DNA of 64,000 bases from Helicobacteraceae bacterium (GTDB taxonomy: Bacteria; Campylobacterota; Campylobacteria; Campylobacterales; Sulfurimonadaceae), in NCBI GenBank assembly GCA_027063225.1, contig JAMOSG010000003.1, positions 1 to 64,000 on the forward strand. The letters are read 5' to 3'. Positions within the stretch are counted from its first letter, which is position 1; each line of letters starts with the position of its first letter. This document shows positions 40,294 to 52,421 of this stretch, in pieces. A model generated the notes under the pieces. It did no database searches. It had not been told where the DNA came from and saw nothing but the letters and a program-made list of their open reading frames with translations. The translations under genes and the position numbers were made by a program.

Positions 40294-41229
40294 ATGGGTT
40301 CTAAACGTGAAATGTTAGATAATGAACTTTCAGAAGAGAGTAAAATTGAAGAGATTGTTCATGAAGATAGACGTAAATCAAAAGAGGAAAATCAAGAATT
40401 AAAAGAAAAACGTGGAAAAGATGGGAAAAAACGTGAATGTGTTTGGATTAAAACAGAGGTTTTAGAGTATGAAAAGGAGTTAAAAGAGCTTCAAATTGAG
40501 CTTTTAAAACTGCAAAATCATGTCAAAGAGACAGGTCAAAAGATTTTAATGATTTTTGAGGGGCGTGATGCTGCTGGAAAGGGTGGTACTATTAAGCGTA
40601 TAACAGAGCACCTCAACCCACGTGGTGCAAGAGTTGTAGCTCTTGATAAACCGAGTGATATTGAAAAAACACAATGGTATTTTCAACGCTACACTCAACA
40701 CCTTCCATCTGCTGGTGAGATAGTACTTTTTGATAGAAGTTGGTACAACCGTGGTGGAGTGGAACCTGTTATGGGGTTTTGTACACAAGAGGAGCATAAA
40801 GAGTTTTTACATGAGGTTCCTGAATTTGAGAGAATGTTAATTAACTCCAATATCAAAATTTTTAAGTTTTATTTTTCAGTGTCAAAAGAGGAGCAAAAAC
40901 GTCGTTTTGAAAAAAGAAGAACTGACCCACTCAAACAGTATAAACTCTCCCCTGTAGATGAAAAATCTCAAGGGCTTTGGGATAAATACACAATTGCAAA
41001 ATACTCTATGCTATTAGCTTCTCATACTGAGTATTCTCCATGGACAATTATTCGTTCAGATAACAAGAAAAAAGCACGTATTAATTGTATTAAACATATT
41101 TTACGTAATATGGATTATCCAAATAAAGTTTCAAAAAGAAAGCTAAAAATAGATAGTTCTATTTTGCTCGATGCAAGTGATGAGATCCGTTTAATGGAAA
41201 ATGATATGACTTTAAAGAAAAGTGAGTAG
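40294..41229 (+). CDS. ppk2: Polyphosphate kinase 2
   Basis: ILMIFEGRDAAGKGGTIKRITEHLNPRGARVVAL, FDRSWYNRGGVEPVMGF. Confidence 0.95.
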   Translation: MGSKREMLDNELSEESKIEEIVHEDRRKSKEENQELKEKRGKDGKKRECVWIKTEVLEYEKELKELQIELLKLQNHVKETGQKILMIFEGRDAAGKGGTIKRITEHLNPRGARVVALDKPSDIEKTQWYFQRYTQHLPSAGEIVLFDRSWYNRGGVEPVMGFCTQEEHKEFLHEVPEFERMLINSNIKIFKFYFSVSKEEQKRRFEKRRTDPLKQYKLSPVDEKSQGLWDKYTIAKYSMLLASHTEYSPWTIIRSDNKKKARINCIKHILRNMDYPNKVSKRKLKIDSSILLDASDEIRLMENDMTLKKSE

Positions 41230-41341
41230 TAAAATAGATAAATTGTTACAAAAATATACATATTAGATTTTTTTTAAAAATATAGTGTTTAGATAAGTAA
41301 CAAACCTCAAATTTATTGAAAAAGTTGGGGTATAATTTTGT

Positions 41342-43915
41342 GTGAAATTAAATATAGGAATAACAATGGGTTTTATTGAAGATTATAAAGCACACGTTGC
41401 AGAGCGTGAGGAATTAGGTGTTCCACCACTTCCATTAACAGCAGAGCAAACTGTTGAAGTTATCGAGTTCATCAAAACTGGTGAATATGTTGATATGATG
41501 CTAGATTTATTAGAAAATCGTGTATCTCCAGGTGTTGATGATGCTGCGTATGTAAAAGCTGCATTTTTAAATGAAGTTGCTTCAGAAGAGCACCATGTAG
41601 CTGCTATCTCTCCAGAGAAAGCTGTTGAAATGCTTGGACAAATGCTTGGTGGTTATAATGTTAAGCCATTAGTAAATTGTCTTTCATCTAAAAATGAAGC
41701 TGTTGTAAAAGCTGCTGTAAAAGCACTTTCACATACACTTTTAGTTTACGATGCATTTAATGATGTTGAAGAACTTCATAAAGCTGGTAATGCAGCTGCA
41801 ACAGAAGTACTTACTTCTTGGGCAAATGCAGAATGGTTTACATCTAAACCAGAATTAGCTGAAAAAATTACTGTTACAGTATTTAAAGTACCAGGTGAAA
41901 CAAACACAGATGATCTTTCACCAGCTTCTGAAGCGTTTACTCGTTCAGATATTCCACTTCATGCAAACTCTATGCTTGCAGCAAAAATGGAAAAACCACT
42001 CCAAACTATTCAAGAGTTAAAAGAAAAAGGTCACCCAGTAGCATATGTTGGTGATGTTGTAGGTACTGGTTCTTCTCGTAAATCTGGTATTAACTCTGTT
42101 CAATGGCATATGGGTGAAGATATCCCAGGTGTTCCAAATAAACGTACTGGTGGTGTTATCCTTGGTGGAATTATCGCTCCAATTTTCTTTGCAACTGCAG
42201 AAGATTCAGGTGCATTACCATTAGAGCTTGATGTTACACAAATGGAAACAGGTGATGTAATTGATATCTATCCATATAAAGGTGAAGCTCATAAAAATGG
42301 TGAGTGTATTGCAACATTTAAACTTCGTCCAAATACAATTACAGATGAAGTAAGAGCAGGTGGTCGTATTCCACTTATTATTGGTCGTGGTTTAACTTCT
42401 AAAGCTCGTTCAGTTTTAGGTATGGGTAGTGCAGATATCTTCTTAAAACCTGAGCAACCAGAAGATAATGGTAAAGGTTATACTCTAGCACAAAAAATGG
42501 TTGGTAAAGCATCTGGTTTAGAGGGTGTTCGTCCAGGTATGTATGTTGAGCCTGAAATGAGTACAGTAGGTAGTCAAGATACAACAGGTCCTATGACTCG
42601 TGATGAGATTAAAGAGCTTGCTGCACTTGGTTTTAATGCTGATTTAGTAATGCAATCTTTCTGTCACACTGCTGCATATCCAAAACCATCTGATGTTAAG
42701 ATGCACCATACATTACCAGATTTTATTGCTAACCGTTCTGGTGTTGCTCTTCGTCCAGGTGATGGTGTTATTCACTCTTGGTTAAATAGAATGGTTCTTC
42801 CAGATACTGTTGGTACTGGTGCAGATAGCCATACACGTTTCCCAATTGGTATCTCTTTCCCTGGTGGGAGTGGAATTGTTGCATTTGCTGGTGTTACAGG
42901 TTCTATGCCACTTACTATGCCAGAGTCTGTACTTGTTCGTTTCAAAGGTGAGATGCAACCAGGTATCACTCTACGTGATTTAGTAAATGCTATTCCACAT
43001 AAAGCGATTAAAGAGGGTCTTTTAACTGTTGAGAAAAAAGGTAAGAAAAATATCTTCGCTGGTCGTATTTTAGAGATTGAAGGTTTACCAGATCTTAAAG
43101 TTGAACAAGCATTTGAACTTTCTGATGCTTCTGCTGAGCGTTCTGCTGCAGCTTGTACAGTTAAACTTAACACTGAGCCAGTTGTAGAGTACTTAAAATC
43201 TAATATTGTTCTTTTACAATCTATGATTGATGCAGGTTATGAAGATCACAGAACTCTTGCTCGTCGTATTGTAAAAATGGAAGAGTGGTTAGAGAACCCT
43301 ACACTTATGGAAGCAGATAAAGATGCAGAATATGCAGCAGTAATTGAGATTGATCTTAACGAAATTACTGAACCAATTTTAGCTTGTCCAAATGATCCAG
43401 ATGATGTTGCAACACTTTCTGAGATTTTAGCTGATGAAAAACGTCCTAAAAATATCGATGAAGTATTCGTTGGTTCTTGTATGACAAATATTGGTCACTA
43501 CCGTGCACTTGGTGAAGTTCTAAAAGGTGAGGGTGCAGTACCAACTCGTCTATGGGTTTGTCCTCCAACAAAAATGGATGAAAAACAACTAACAGAAGAG
43601 GGTTACTACGCACTTTATGGTGCAGCAGGAGCTCGTACAGAGATTCCAGGTTGTTCTTTATGTATGGGTAACCAAGCACGTGTTGCAGATAATGCAGTAG
43701 TATTCTCAACTTCAACTCGTAACTTCGATAACCGTTTAGGTAAAGGTGCACAAGTTTATTTAGGTTCTGCAGAACTTGCAGCAGTTTGTTCACTTCTAGG
43801 TAAAATCCCAACTAAAGAGGAATACTTAGAACTTACTAAGAAAATTCAAGGTAAAGAGGGCGATATCTATAAATATCTTAACTTCAACCTTATCCAAGAC
43901 TACAAACTTAACTAA
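41342..43915 (+). CDS. acnB: Aconitate hydratase B / 2-methylisocitrate dehydratase
   Basis: [66 protein letters not shown] downstream ATG at 41369 ([18 protein letters not shown]) is a likely alternative start. Confidence 0.95.
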   Translation: MKLNIGITMGFIEDYKAHVAEREELGVPPLPLTAEQTVEVIEFIKTGEYVDMMLDLLENRVSPGVDDAAYVKAAFLNEVASEEHHVAAISPEKAVEMLGQMLGGYNVKPLVNCLSSKNEAVVKAAVKALSHTLLVYDAFNDVEELHKAGNAAATEVLTSWANAEWFTSKPELAEKITVTVFKVPGETNTDDLSPASEAFTRSDIPLHANSMLAAKMEKPLQTIQELKEKGHPVAYVGDVVGTGSSRKSGINSVQWHMGEDIPGVPNKRTGGVILGGIIAPIFFATAEDSGALPLELDVTQMETGDVIDIYPYKGEAHKNGECIATFKLRPNTITDEVRAGGRIPLIIGRGLTSKARSVLGMGSADIFLKPEQPEDNGKGYTLAQKMVGKASGLEGVRPGMYVEPEMSTVGSQDTTGPMTRDEIKELAALGFNADLVMQSFCHTAAYPKPSDVKMHHTLPDFIANRSGVALRPGDGVIHSWLNRMVLPDTVGTGADSHTRFPIGISFPGGSGIVAFAGVTGSMPLTMPESVLVRFKGEMQPGITLRDLVNAIPHKAIKEGLLTVEKKGKKNIFAGRILEIEGLPDLKVEQAFELSDASAERSAAACTVKLNTEPVVEYLKSNIVLLQSMIDAGYEDHRTLARRIVKMEEWLENPTLMEADKDAEYAAVIEIDLNEITEPILACPNDPDDVATLSEILADEKRPKNIDEVFVGSCMTNIGHYRALGEVLKGEGAVPTRLWVCPPTKMDEKQLTEEGYYALYGAAGARTEIPGCSLCMGNQARVADNAVVFSTSTRNFDNRLGKGAQVYLGSAELAAVCSLLGKIPTKEEYLELTKKIQGKEGDIYKYLNFNLIQDYKLN

Positions 43916-43930
43916 TATTGTAAATGTTAG

Positions 43931-43951
43931 TAGGCCCACATTGTGGGCCTA
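43931..43951. terminator. GC-rich perfect hairpin taggcccaca-t-tgtgggccta between convergent acnB and lolA; possible bidirectional terminator
   Basis: 10-bp perfect inverted repeat read directly; no strong T-run follows. Confidence 0.5.
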
Positions 43952-44006
43952 AGTGAGTCCATAGAAAAATTATCTTTTTATGGAATACGAAAGAAAAGTT
44001 TGTTTT

Positions 44007-44531
44007 TTAATTTTGAATAATGTCGTATTCAAGAGGGAATGTAGGGATGAAGATATTTTTGTCAAATTGAGTGTTGTATTTTTGATTTGAAAAAACAATT
44101 TCTACACCGTTGTCAAACTCATCTTTATATTGAATCGACTTTATATTACTATCTTTATCTACATTAATATAGATACTTTTTTCTTCATAGATCGCTAGGT
44201 ATCTATGTGAGTCTATCTTTTTAGCATTTTTAAGCAATTTTAAAAAGTTGAAGTTCTTTGTAGCTTCAACTCTTTTTATAATCACCTGTTCAAGTTCTGG
44301 TTCTATTATTGTTATTTTGTAACGATTAATATAGATTGTTTTTGTTACAGGTTTTTTGTAATGCCATATTGCATTTTGCTCTTTTGTAGCAACTAAATCT
44401 CCACTATATTTTAAAATTTTTCCTTTATCATCTGTTAATGTTTGTATAAAATCTGCTTGAAATGTGTTTATATTATCAAATGAGGCAAATGCAAATGAGC
44501 CTAAAGCAAGAAGTGTAAAGAGATGTTTCAT
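44007..44531 (-). CDS. lolA: Outer-membrane lipoprotein carrier protein LolA
   Basis: FDNINTFQADFIQTLTDDKGKILKYSGDLVATKEQNAIWHYKKP. Confidence 0.88.
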   Translation of the reverse strand: MKHLFTLLALGSFAFASFDNINTFQADFIQTLTDDKGKILKYSGDLVATKEQNAIWHYKKPVTKTIYINRYKITIIEPELEQVIIKRVEATKNFNFLKLLKNAKKIDSHRYLAIYEEKSIYINVDKDSNIKSIQYKDEFDNGVEIVFSNQKYNTQFDKNIFIPTFPLEYDIIQN

Positions 44532-44657
44532 TTAAAACCCTTTTTTTAAAGAATTATAGCAAACCATTATGTAACTATTATATATCTTATGTTAAAATAA
44601 GCACAATTTCTATAGTGCTATATAGTAATTTATATAGTGCTTTTCATAAGGCTTGGA

Positions 44658-47249
44658 ATGTTACAATCATTAATGGGTAAAATATTTGGTACATCAAATG
44701 ATAGAGAACTAAAAAAATATACAAAAAGAGTAAAAAATATTAATGCTCTTGAGAGTAAATATGAAACAATGAGCGATACTGAGCTTCAAGAAGCGTTTAA
44801 TGTTTTAAAAAATGCAGTATTATCGGGTGAAAAAACACTTGATGATATTTTAGAAGACTCATTTGCAATTACACGTGAAGCTGGTAAGCGTGTGTTAAAT
44901 ATGAGACACTTTGATGTTCAGTTAATTGGTGGTATGGTACTACACGATGGTAAAATTGCAGAGATGAAAACAGGTGAGGGTAAAACGCTTGTTGCAACTC
45001 TTGCTATTGTATTAAATGCAATTTTAGGTAAAGGTGTACACTTAGTAACTGTAAATGATTACCTTGCAAAAAGGGATGCTCGTGAGATGGAGCCTCTTTA
45101 TAACTTTTTAGGTTTTAGTGTTGGCGTACTTACAGAAGATGAATATTCTCCATTAAAGAAAAAAGAGGCATATAATGCAGATATTACATATGGAACAAAC
45201 AATGAGTTTGGTTTTGATTATCTGCGTGACAATATGAGTTACTCTAAAGAGGAGATGGTTCAACGTGGACACCATTTTGTAATTGTAGATGAAGTGGATT
45301 CGATTTTAATTGATGAAGCAAGAACACCTTTAATTATCTCTGGACCAACAAATAGAAACCTTCAAGATTATATTCGTGCAAATGCAGTTGCTCTTCAACT
45401 TGTAAAAGATACACATTTTACTGTAGATGAAAAAGATAAAGTTGTACTTTTAACTGAAGATGGTATTACAAAAGCTGAAGAGTTGTTTGAAGTTGAAAAT
45501 CTTTATTCTCCAGAAAATGCAACACTTCCACATATGTTAGACCAAGCACTTAAAGCAAACTACCTTTTTGAAAAAGATGTAGATTATGTAGTGCAAGATG
45601 GTGAAGTTGTTATTGTTGATGAATTTACTGGTCGTTTAAGTGAGGGGCGTCGCTACTCAGAGGGGCTTCACCAAGCACTTGAAGCAAAAGAGGCAGTTGA
45701 GATTAAAGAGGAAACGCAAACACTAGCAGATATTACATTCCAAAACTATTTTAGAATGTATGAGAAATTAGCTGGTATGACAGGAACAGCCGCAACAGAA
45801 GCAACGGAGTTTGCAGAGATTTATAATTTAGATGTTGTTTCAATTCCTACAAATATTCCTGTAGCCAGAGAAGATTTAAATGACCTTATCTATAAAACAG
45901 AAGAGGAAAAATTCAATGCAGTTATTGCAAAAGTAAAAGAGCTTATGCAAACAGGTCAGCCTGTACTTATTGGTACTGCCTCTATTGAAAAGTCTGAACT
46001 TTTACACGAAAAACTTAAACGTGAAAAAATTCCCCATACTGTATTAAATGCGAAAAACCATGAGCAAGAGGGTGAAATTATTAAAAACGCTGGTGCTAAA
46101 GGTGCGGTTACAATTGCAACAAATATGGCAGGTCGTGGTGTTGATATTAAAATAGATGATGAAGTTCGCTCTTTAGGTGGTCTTTATATTATGGGTACAG
46201 AGCGTCATGAAAATAGACGTATAGATAATCAGCTTCGTGGTCGTGCAGGGCGTCAAGGTGATCCTGGAGTGAGTCAATTTTACCTCTCATTAGAGGATAA
46301 CCTTTTACGTATTTTTGGAAGTGATAAAATCAAGACTATTATGGAGCGTTTAGGCGTTGAAGATGGTGAGTACATAGAATCTAAAATGGTGACTCGTGCA
46401 GTTGAAAAAGCACAGAAAAAAGTTGAAAATATGCACTATGAAGGGCGTAAACATATTGTTGAATATGATGATGTTGCAAATGAGCAAAGAAAGATTGTTT
46501 ACAAGTTTAGAAATCAACTTCTTGATCCAGAGTTTAATATTAAAGAAAAAATAGATGAAAACAGAAGAGAGTATGTAGCACATATTTTAGCTGAATGTGA
46601 GATTTTTGAAGGTGGAGCAAGAGAAGACTTTAACCTTCAAAAATTAGCATTACTTCTAAAAGAAGAGTTGAATTTTGACTTAGATTTAAGTGAGGTTGAA
46701 AACTTAGAGTATGAAGAGCTTTTTGAAAAAGTATTAACACTTATTGCTCAAAACTATGAAGAGAAAATGAGTGTACTAGATGAGCAAACTCGCTCAAATG
46801 TAGAGCGTGAACTATACTTAAAAGAGTTAGATAGTGCATGGAGAGAACACCTTTATGCAATGGATAATATGAAAACGGGTATCCGTTTACGTGCATATAA
46901 CCAAAAAGATCCACTTGTTGAGTACAAAAAAGAGAGTTTTAACCTCTTTAGTGAGTTAATTGAAGAGATTAAATTCAATATTATTAAAACGCTTCAAGTT
47001 ATTCAGTTCCAATTTGAAGAGGCTCCACAAGAGGAGATTGCTAAATTGGAGCAAGAGCTTCAAGCAGCACAAGAACTACAGCAAAAAGAGTTAGAGTTTA
47101 ACCATAAAGAGGAACAAGCTACGAGTAATAGTGTAGCTACAGATGGGAAAAAAATAGCAAGAAATGATCCTTGTCCATGTGGTAGTGGAAAAAAATATAA
47201 AAACTGTTGTGGAAAAAGTGGTCCTAAAAAAGGTGTATTTGCGTCTTGA
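44658..47249 (+). CDS. secA: Preprotein translocase ATPase SecA
   Basis: [64 protein letters not shown]-terminal [21 protein letters not shown]. Start at the ATG at 44658. Confidence 0.97.
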   Translation: MLQSLMGKIFGTSNDRELKKYTKRVKNINALESKYETMSDTELQEAFNVLKNAVLSGEKTLDDILEDSFAITREAGKRVLNMRHFDVQLIGGMVLHDGKIAEMKTGEGKTLVATLAIVLNAILGKGVHLVTVNDYLAKRDAREMEPLYNFLGFSVGVLTEDEYSPLKKKEAYNADITYGTNNEFGFDYLRDNMSYSKEEMVQRGHHFVIVDEVDSILIDEARTPLIISGPTNRNLQDYIRANAVALQLVKDTHFTVDEKDKVVLLTEDGITKAEELFEVENLYSPENATLPHMLDQALKANYLFEKDVDYVVQDGEVVIVDEFTGRLSEGRRYSEGLHQALEAKEAVEIKEETQTLADITFQNYFRMYEKLAGMTGTAATEATEFAEIYNLDVVSIPTNIPVAREDLNDLIYKTEEEKFNAVIAKVKELMQTGQPVLIGTASIEKSELLHEKLKREKIPHTVLNAKNHEQEGEIIKNAGAKGAVTIATNMAGRGVDIKIDDEVRSLGGLYIMGTERHENRRIDNQLRGRAGRQGDPGVSQFYLSLEDNLLRIFGSDKIKTIMERLGVEDGEYIESKMVTRAVEKAQKKVENMHYEGRKHIVEYDDVANEQRKIVYKFRNQLLDPEFNIKEKIDENRREYVAHILAECEIFEGGAREDFNLQKLALLLKEELNFDLDLSEVENLEYEELFEKVLTLIAQNYEEKMSVLDEQTRSNVERELYLKELDSAWREHLYAMDNMKTGIRLRAYNQKDPLVEYKKESFNLFSELIEEIKFNIIKTLQVIQFQFEEAPQEEIAKLEQELQAAQELQQKELEFNHKEEQATSNSVATDGKKIARNDPCPCGSGKKYKNCCGKSGPKKGVFAS

Positions 47250-48448
47250 ATAAAAATATAGTAACTTATCTTGTCAAACGTTTTTTACGTTTTGATAAGG
47301 ATCAGCCTTTTATCTTTTTATCTGCAATGCTTGCATTTTTGGGTATATCTTTAGGTGTTGCGGTACTTCTTATTGCAATGGCACTTATGAATGGTTTTGA
47401 TAACGAGTTTAAGAAAAAACTTACAGTTATGAATTATCCATTAACAATTCTCCCAAAATTTTATGGTTCAGTTAATGAAAGTTTACTTTTTGACTTAGAA
47501 GGGGAGTTTCCAAATCTTTTGTTTAGTCCTTTTGTGCAATCTTCTGTAATGGCAAGAAGTGGATCTAACTTAGAGGGTGGTTATCTCTTTGGTGTTGATA
47601 TGCAAAGAGAAAAAAGTGTCAATAGTATTGTTGCAAAAGCAATAGAGGATAAAAAATTTAAAAAGTTTGATGTAATTATTGGTAAAACTCTTCAAGAGGA
47701 ATTTGATATTTACAAAGATGATAAGCTTATGTATATTTTTACTAATGTAGAACCTGGTGCTTTTTCAGTTACTCCTAAAATTAAACGTTTTAAAATTAAA
47801 GGAGTTTTTGACTCAGGGTTATCTGCATATGATAAAGCATATGCTTATACACCACTGAGCTCTTTACAAGCTATTTTACATATGCCATCTAATTTTTATG
47901 ATGGGATACATATTTATTCTAAAAAACCTCAAGAAGATATTGAAAAAATAAGAAAATTTTTACCTCAAGAGGTTATTATTAAAGGTTGGTGGGAAGATAA
48001 TGTAAACTTTTTTGCAGCTTTAGAATTAGAAAAAACATCACTTTTTTTAGTACTTATGTTAATTATTTTAATTGCTGCTATTAACATTATATCTTCACTT
48101 TTAATGACAGTGATGAATAGACGCTCAGAGATAGCCTTACTTCTTTCTTTAGGTGCAACACGTGGGGAGATTAAAAAAACTTTTCTTTATTTAGGGATTG
48201 TTATAGGTGTAAGTGGTATTGTATTTGGAACAGTTTTTGGATTAAGTGGATTATGGGTTTTGAGTAATTTTGAGATTATCCATCTACCAAAAGATGTTTA
48301 TCCAACATCAACACTACCACTAGATTTGAGTTTAAAAGATTTTATAATGATTGTTTTTGGTGCATTTGGGATAGTTGTTTTTTCTGCTTACTATCCAGCT
48401 AAAAAAGCGAGTGAAGTAGATATTTTAACAGTACTTAGAAATGAATAA
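47246..48448 (+). CDS. LolC/LolE-type lipoprotein-releasing ABC transporter permease (TTG start)
   Basis: [34 protein letters not shown]; FtsX-like end [24 protein letters not shown]. Confidence 0.9.
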   Translation: MNKNIVTYLVKRFLRFDKDQPFIFLSAMLAFLGISLGVAVLLIAMALMNGFDNEFKKKLTVMNYPLTILPKFYGSVNESLLFDLEGEFPNLLFSPFVQSSVMARSGSNLEGGYLFGVDMQREKSVNSIVAKAIEDKKFKKFDVIIGKTLQEEFDIYKDDKLMYIFTNVEPGAFSVTPKIKRFKIKGVFDSGLSAYDKAYAYTPLSSLQAILHMPSNFYDGIHIYSKKPQEDIEKIRKFLPQEVIIKGWWEDNVNFFAALELEKTSLFLVLMLIILIAAINIISSLLMTVMNRRSEIALLLSLGATRGEIKKTFLYLGIVIGVSGIVFGTVFGLSGLWVLSNFEIIHLPKDVYPTSTLPLDLSLKDFIMIVFGAFGIVVFSAYYPAKKASEVDILTVLRNE

Positions 48449-48459
48449 AAGGGGATAAA

Positions 48460-48996
48460 ATGAAAAAGATAATTGCTATTGTAGTATTGGCTGCAACATT
48501 ATTTGGTTCTTTAGCAACAGAGGTAGGGATATTTTCAAGATTGCCATATGGTATGAAATTTGGTGAGCCACTTCCAAAAAAAGTTGAAAAGAAGATGGTT
48601 TATAAAGATTACCAATACCAACTTCCAGGAAAATTTTCTATGAAGTTTGATCCAGATACACATGTTTTAGAAGCTATCTATTTTGCTTATGGTGATTATG
48701 AGATGCCTGTACTTTTACCAAGACGTTGGAGAAGAGCTGGGATTAAACTTTGTTTTGAAAATAGTGATGGAACATCGTATCATCGTATGATGAAAATTAT
48801 TGAAGAGAATGACGCTTTTGACATTCAAGAGAGTGAGCAACAAGCAAGAAAAATTCTAACTTTTAGTATAGATAATGACAAAAGATATGAATTGATTTTC
48901 TTTAAAAAAAGAGAAAAAAATGAGCATGGCAAAGGGCTTGCGTATATTACAATTACACCGCAAGAGAATCAAGTAGATGATGATGAAGATTATTAG
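48460..48996 (+). CDS. Exported hypothetical protein
   Basis: Signal-peptide-like MKKIIAIVVLAATLFGSLA; adjacent to the ABC permease on the same strand. Confidence 0.65.
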   Translation: MKKIIAIVVLAATLFGSLATEVGIFSRLPYGMKFGEPLPKKVEKKMVYKDYQYQLPGKFSMKFDPDTHVLEAIYFAYGDYEMPVLLPRRWRRAGIKLCFENSDGTSYHRMMKIIEENDAFDIQESEQQARKILTFSIDNDKRYELIFFKKREKNEHGKGLAYITITPQENQVDDDEDY

Positions 48997-49009
48997 GAAG
49001 TAATATATC

Positions 49010-49666
49010 TTGAACTCTTACCAAAACTTAGTTTTACTTCAAAATCTTTATAGGTTAAAATCTGCTGGATTTCAATATGTTCAGCCTTTTGAGATTAACC
49101 ATACTTCACTGAGTGCAAACTATAACTCTTTTGCAACTCTATACAATGATATTTTAAAATGTCATTTGTGTGATTTGAGTAAATCACGTAAACAGAGTAT
49201 GGTTGGTTTTGGAAACCCTCAAGCAGATGTGATGATAATAGATTTTTATGTAAGTGAGATGCAAAATATGAATAACGATTATTTTGTAGGGCGTTCTGGT
49301 GAGATTTTAAAAAATATGGTAGAGAATGTTTTAAAACTACCAATCTCAGAGATTTATTATACTCATGAGGTAAAATGTAAGCCACTCAATAGTAATATGC
49401 CTTCTGCATCGGAGTTTAATTCATGTAAAAACTATCTTTTTGCGCAGATTAAACTTGTGCAGCCAAAAGTGATTGTAACTCTTGGTGAAGAGAGTTATAA
49501 AAACTTAGTAACAAATGGGGAAGATTTTCAAAAAGTTCGTGGGCATGATATAGATTTTTTAGCAACAAAATTGGTGCCAATTTATCATCCATTACACCTT
49601 TTAAGAAATCCAGAATTAAAAAAAGTTACACTTAAAGATCTTAATAAAATAAAGAGTTTTTTATGA
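49010..49666 (+). CDS. Uracil-DNA glycosylase superfamily protein (family 4/5-like, divergent; TTG start)
   Basis: CHLCDLSKSRKQSMVGFGNPQADVMIIDF, YFVGRSGEILKNMVENVL, VKCKPLNSNMPSASEFNSCKNYL, YHPLHLLRNP. Confidence 0.82.
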   Translation: MNSYQNLVLLQNLYRLKSAGFQYVQPFEINHTSLSANYNSFATLYNDILKCHLCDLSKSRKQSMVGFGNPQADVMIIDFYVSEMQNMNNDYFVGRSGEILKNMVENVLKLPISEIYYTHEVKCKPLNSNMPSASEFNSCKNYLFAQIKLVQPKVIVTLGEESYKNLVTNGEDFQKVRGHDIDFLATKLVPIYHPLHLLRNPELKKVTLKDLNKIKSFL

Positions 49667-50979
49667 AAATAAAGTTTCTAATAGTATCACTTCTTATTCC
49701 AACGTTTATTTTGGCAAAGAGTTTTCTTATATCGAATATACCACTTCCAAAGACATATATTTTAGATTTGAATCCAGATGAATGTGATACAGAATGTTTA
49801 CAGAATTATATAGATAATGAAAAGATTTTCTCTTTTTTAGCACAAGCCCCTAAGAAACTTGATGATGAAACACAAGATAGAATTCGTGTTATTCATATAT
49901 CTATTTTAAACCTTGCAAACCATAATCCAGGTGAGGGGTTAAGAATAGCTATGTTACTCCCTTATAAAAAGATAGGGAAATATGCTTCTTCTACAATGAA
50001 TGCGGTTTTTGCTTATCTTATTACCAAAAATTACCCTTTTGAACTTAAGAGTTATAAGATAGCTTCTGAAAATTTAGAAGATTTGGAGATGGCATTAGAA
50101 AATATTAAAGATGATGGTTTTAACTATGTTATTGCACCACTTACAAAAAATGGGGTAGATAATATTTTAGAGATTAATCCAGATATTAATATCTATTTTC
50201 CAACTATCAATAAAAAAGATGTCAATACAACTACAGCTTATTTTAGTTTTGGAGGGATAGACTATAGAGCACAAAGTGATCTTTTGATACAAGAAGCAAA
50301 ATCACCATTAGTTATTTTTTATGACAGATCAAAACTTGGAAGAAAATTAGCACTTTATGAGGAGGAGGATTTTCAGAAGTTACAGCAACAAAGAGAGATG
50401 TTTGCTATGCAAAATATGCCTCAAGAACAACCTTTAGAGTTAGAGCAAAAAGATGAAGCTAAAGTTATTAAATTCTCGATTGCTCGTCGTACAACAAACT
50501 TAGAGCATTATTTAAAAGATAATAGTGCAATTGTTGGTGGTTCTTTCTTTTTAAATACACCAGTTGTAAAAAGTGGAATGATTATGTCCCAACTTACACT
50601 GTATGATTTAAATGCAACAAATCTTCTCTCTACGCAAATCAATTATGATCCTTTAATTCTCTCTATGACACAGTATGTAGATAGAAAAAATATGATTATT
50701 GCAAACTCTATTACAAAAAATAATGATGTTGTAGTAGAAACTAATGCTTTAATAGGCAACGATATTGTTTATGACTGGATTAACTATACAACAACAATCG
50801 GGATAGATTACTTTTATAGTTTAATAACTTCAGAGCCTCGTGCATATGATGTTGAGATGGAAGATAATCAAATGATTTACGATATAGAGTTGATTAAACC
50901 CTCTTACTCTAAATTTGTCAAGTACAATAGCATTTTTAACGATTTGAGTCAGATAGATGAAAAAAATACTCATAATTAG
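49663..50979 (+). CDS. Exported hypothetical protein, possible periplasmic-binding-like fold
   Basis: N-terminal signal-like MKIKFLIVSLLIPTFILA; LRIAMLLPYKKIGKYASSTMNAVFAYLI resembles type-1 periplasmic-binding folds (weak). Confidence 0.6.
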   Translation: MKIKFLIVSLLIPTFILAKSFLISNIPLPKTYILDLNPDECDTECLQNYIDNEKIFSFLAQAPKKLDDETQDRIRVIHISILNLANHNPGEGLRIAMLLPYKKIGKYASSTMNAVFAYLITKNYPFELKSYKIASENLEDLEMALENIKDDGFNYVIAPLTKNGVDNILEINPDINIYFPTINKKDVNTTTAYFSFGGIDYRAQSDLLIQEAKSPLVIFYDRSKLGRKLALYEEEDFQKLQQQREMFAMQNMPQEQPLELEQKDEAKVIKFSIARRTTNLEHYLKDNSAIVGGSFFLNTPVVKSGMIMSQLTLYDLNATNLLSTQINYDPLILSMTQYVDRKNMIIANSITKNNDVVVETNALIGNDIVYDWINYTTTIGIDYFYSLITSEPRAYDVEMEDNQMIYDIELIKPSYSKFVKYNSIFNDLSQIDEKNTHN

Positions 50980-52366
50980 CAACAGTGATGCTGGAAAGCA
51001 TTTTGTTGAGAGGATAATAAACTCCTATACAAGTGATAACATCTACTATGTGGTTGAGCTTAAAGCCAATAGCTATTCAAACTACAATCCTGCAAGATTT
51101 AAGTTTTATGAGTTTGATCCAACAAGTTTTTATAAACTAGCAAATCTTTTAAAGATGGATTTTATCCAAATTCATATCGCACTTGATACCTTAATAGACA
51201 CAGAACAAACAATTAAAAATATTCGCTCTATTAAGAAGCAGGTGCAAATTATTGTGTTAAACAGATGGAACTTAGAGCATTTAGATTCTAATGTTTTACT
51301 TATTAATACACACGATATTTTAGCTTCAAAACTACAAGATTTTTTGCCAAATGTACCTGTAATTGCCCAAAATGTTGGGATGGGTGAGGGTGAGATTATG
51401 GAGGTTCTTGTTCCATTTGGAAGCTCTTTTGTTTATAGACACATTAGTGCTATTGAGCAAAAAAATTGGAAAATTGTAGCAATCTATAGAAATAGAAAAC
51501 TTGTTATTCCATCACGAAGAACTATGATTCACCCCAATGACCTTTTACTACTTATTGGGGATCCTACAGTTTTAAAATCGGTTTATAGAGCAGTTAAACG
51601 TGAGCTTGGACAATTTCCAGAACCATTTGGTTCTAATATCTATTTGTTTATAGATATGTTAAATTCTAAACCTTATGTTATACAAGATTTAGTAAAAAAA
51701 GCACTTTTTGCACACCAACATTTTAAACATAAGCTTATTATTAAAGTTTTTAATCCAACCGATATTGATGTATTGCAGTTTATTAAAAAACAAAGAAGTT
51801 TTGAAGTGCGTATAGATATAGAGTATGATAGAGTACATTTAAGAGATGCTTTTTTTAAAGATATGAAAAACTACCATGTTGGTTTGGTTATTGTTTCTCA
51901 GGATATGTTTTTGAGCTATGAGAGACGGATGATGTTTTATGATGCAAAATTACCTATACTTAAAATAGCAAAAGATAAAGACTTAGACACTATTAAAGAG
52001 GTTGGGCTTATTCTAGCAGATAATAAAAATTTAGAAAAGATCTCAACAACAGTATTTGATATCTCTCAGCAATTAGATCTTAATTTGGAACTTCATAATT
52101 ATAAAAAAGAGCATCAAGCTGTGATTGAGGATGTTATTGAGCACTACAACAATCTTTCAACTCTTTTTTCAAAGTCTATTAAAGTGCATGCTTCAGATGA
52201 AAACTCTATTCGAATGCTTAAAAAGAAAGAGAATTTTTTACATGTTGTCCCTTTTACTCAAAAGATAGTTTCACGTAGAGTTTATTCTTTATTCTCTACA
52301 GATAGTGAGAAGCTTTACTATAAGTTAGATGAGTACCATCAGATCTTTATTCCAGTAGAGATTTAG
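50957..52366 (+). CDS. Soluble RCK/TrkA-C domain protein (COG3400-like)
   Basis: TrkA-C-like GEIMEVLVPFGSSFVYRHISAIEQKNWKIVAIYRNRKLVIPSRRTMIHPNDLLLLIGD; no transmembrane pore seen. Confidence 0.78.
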   Translation: MKKILIISNSDAGKHFVERIINSYTSDNIYYVVELKANSYSNYNPARFKFYEFDPTSFYKLANLLKMDFIQIHIALDTLIDTEQTIKNIRSIKKQVQIIVLNRWNLEHLDSNVLLINTHDILASKLQDFLPNVPVIAQNVGMGEGEIMEVLVPFGSSFVYRHISAIEQKNWKIVAIYRNRKLVIPSRRTMIHPNDLLLLIGDPTVLKSVYRAVKRELGQFPEPFGSNIYLFIDMLNSKPYVIQDLVKKALFAHQHFKHKLIIKVFNPTDIDVLQFIKKQRSFEVRIDIEYDRVHLRDAFFKDMKNYHVGLVIVSQDMFLSYERRMMFYDAKLPILKIAKDKDLDTIKEVGLILADNKNLEKISTTVFDISQQLDLNLELHNYKKEHQAVIEDVIEHYNNLSTLFSKSIKVHASDENSIRMLKKKENFLHVVPFTQKIVSRRVYSLFSTDSEKLYYKLDEYHQIFIPVEI

Positions 52367-52421
52367 CTCTTTTTTAATCTTTTTTTAGTATTATCTATAA
52401 CACTGAATCAAAGGGGTTAGC

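Noticed and set aside
42772-43173. Long antisense ORF (133 aa) inside acnB, plus similar antisense ORFs in frdB, gdhA, ilvA, mtaB and the FtsH-like gene
   Set aside because: They lie wholly inside strongly supported genes on the other strand, show low-complexity composition and no recognisable domains; expected by-products of AT-rich codon usage.
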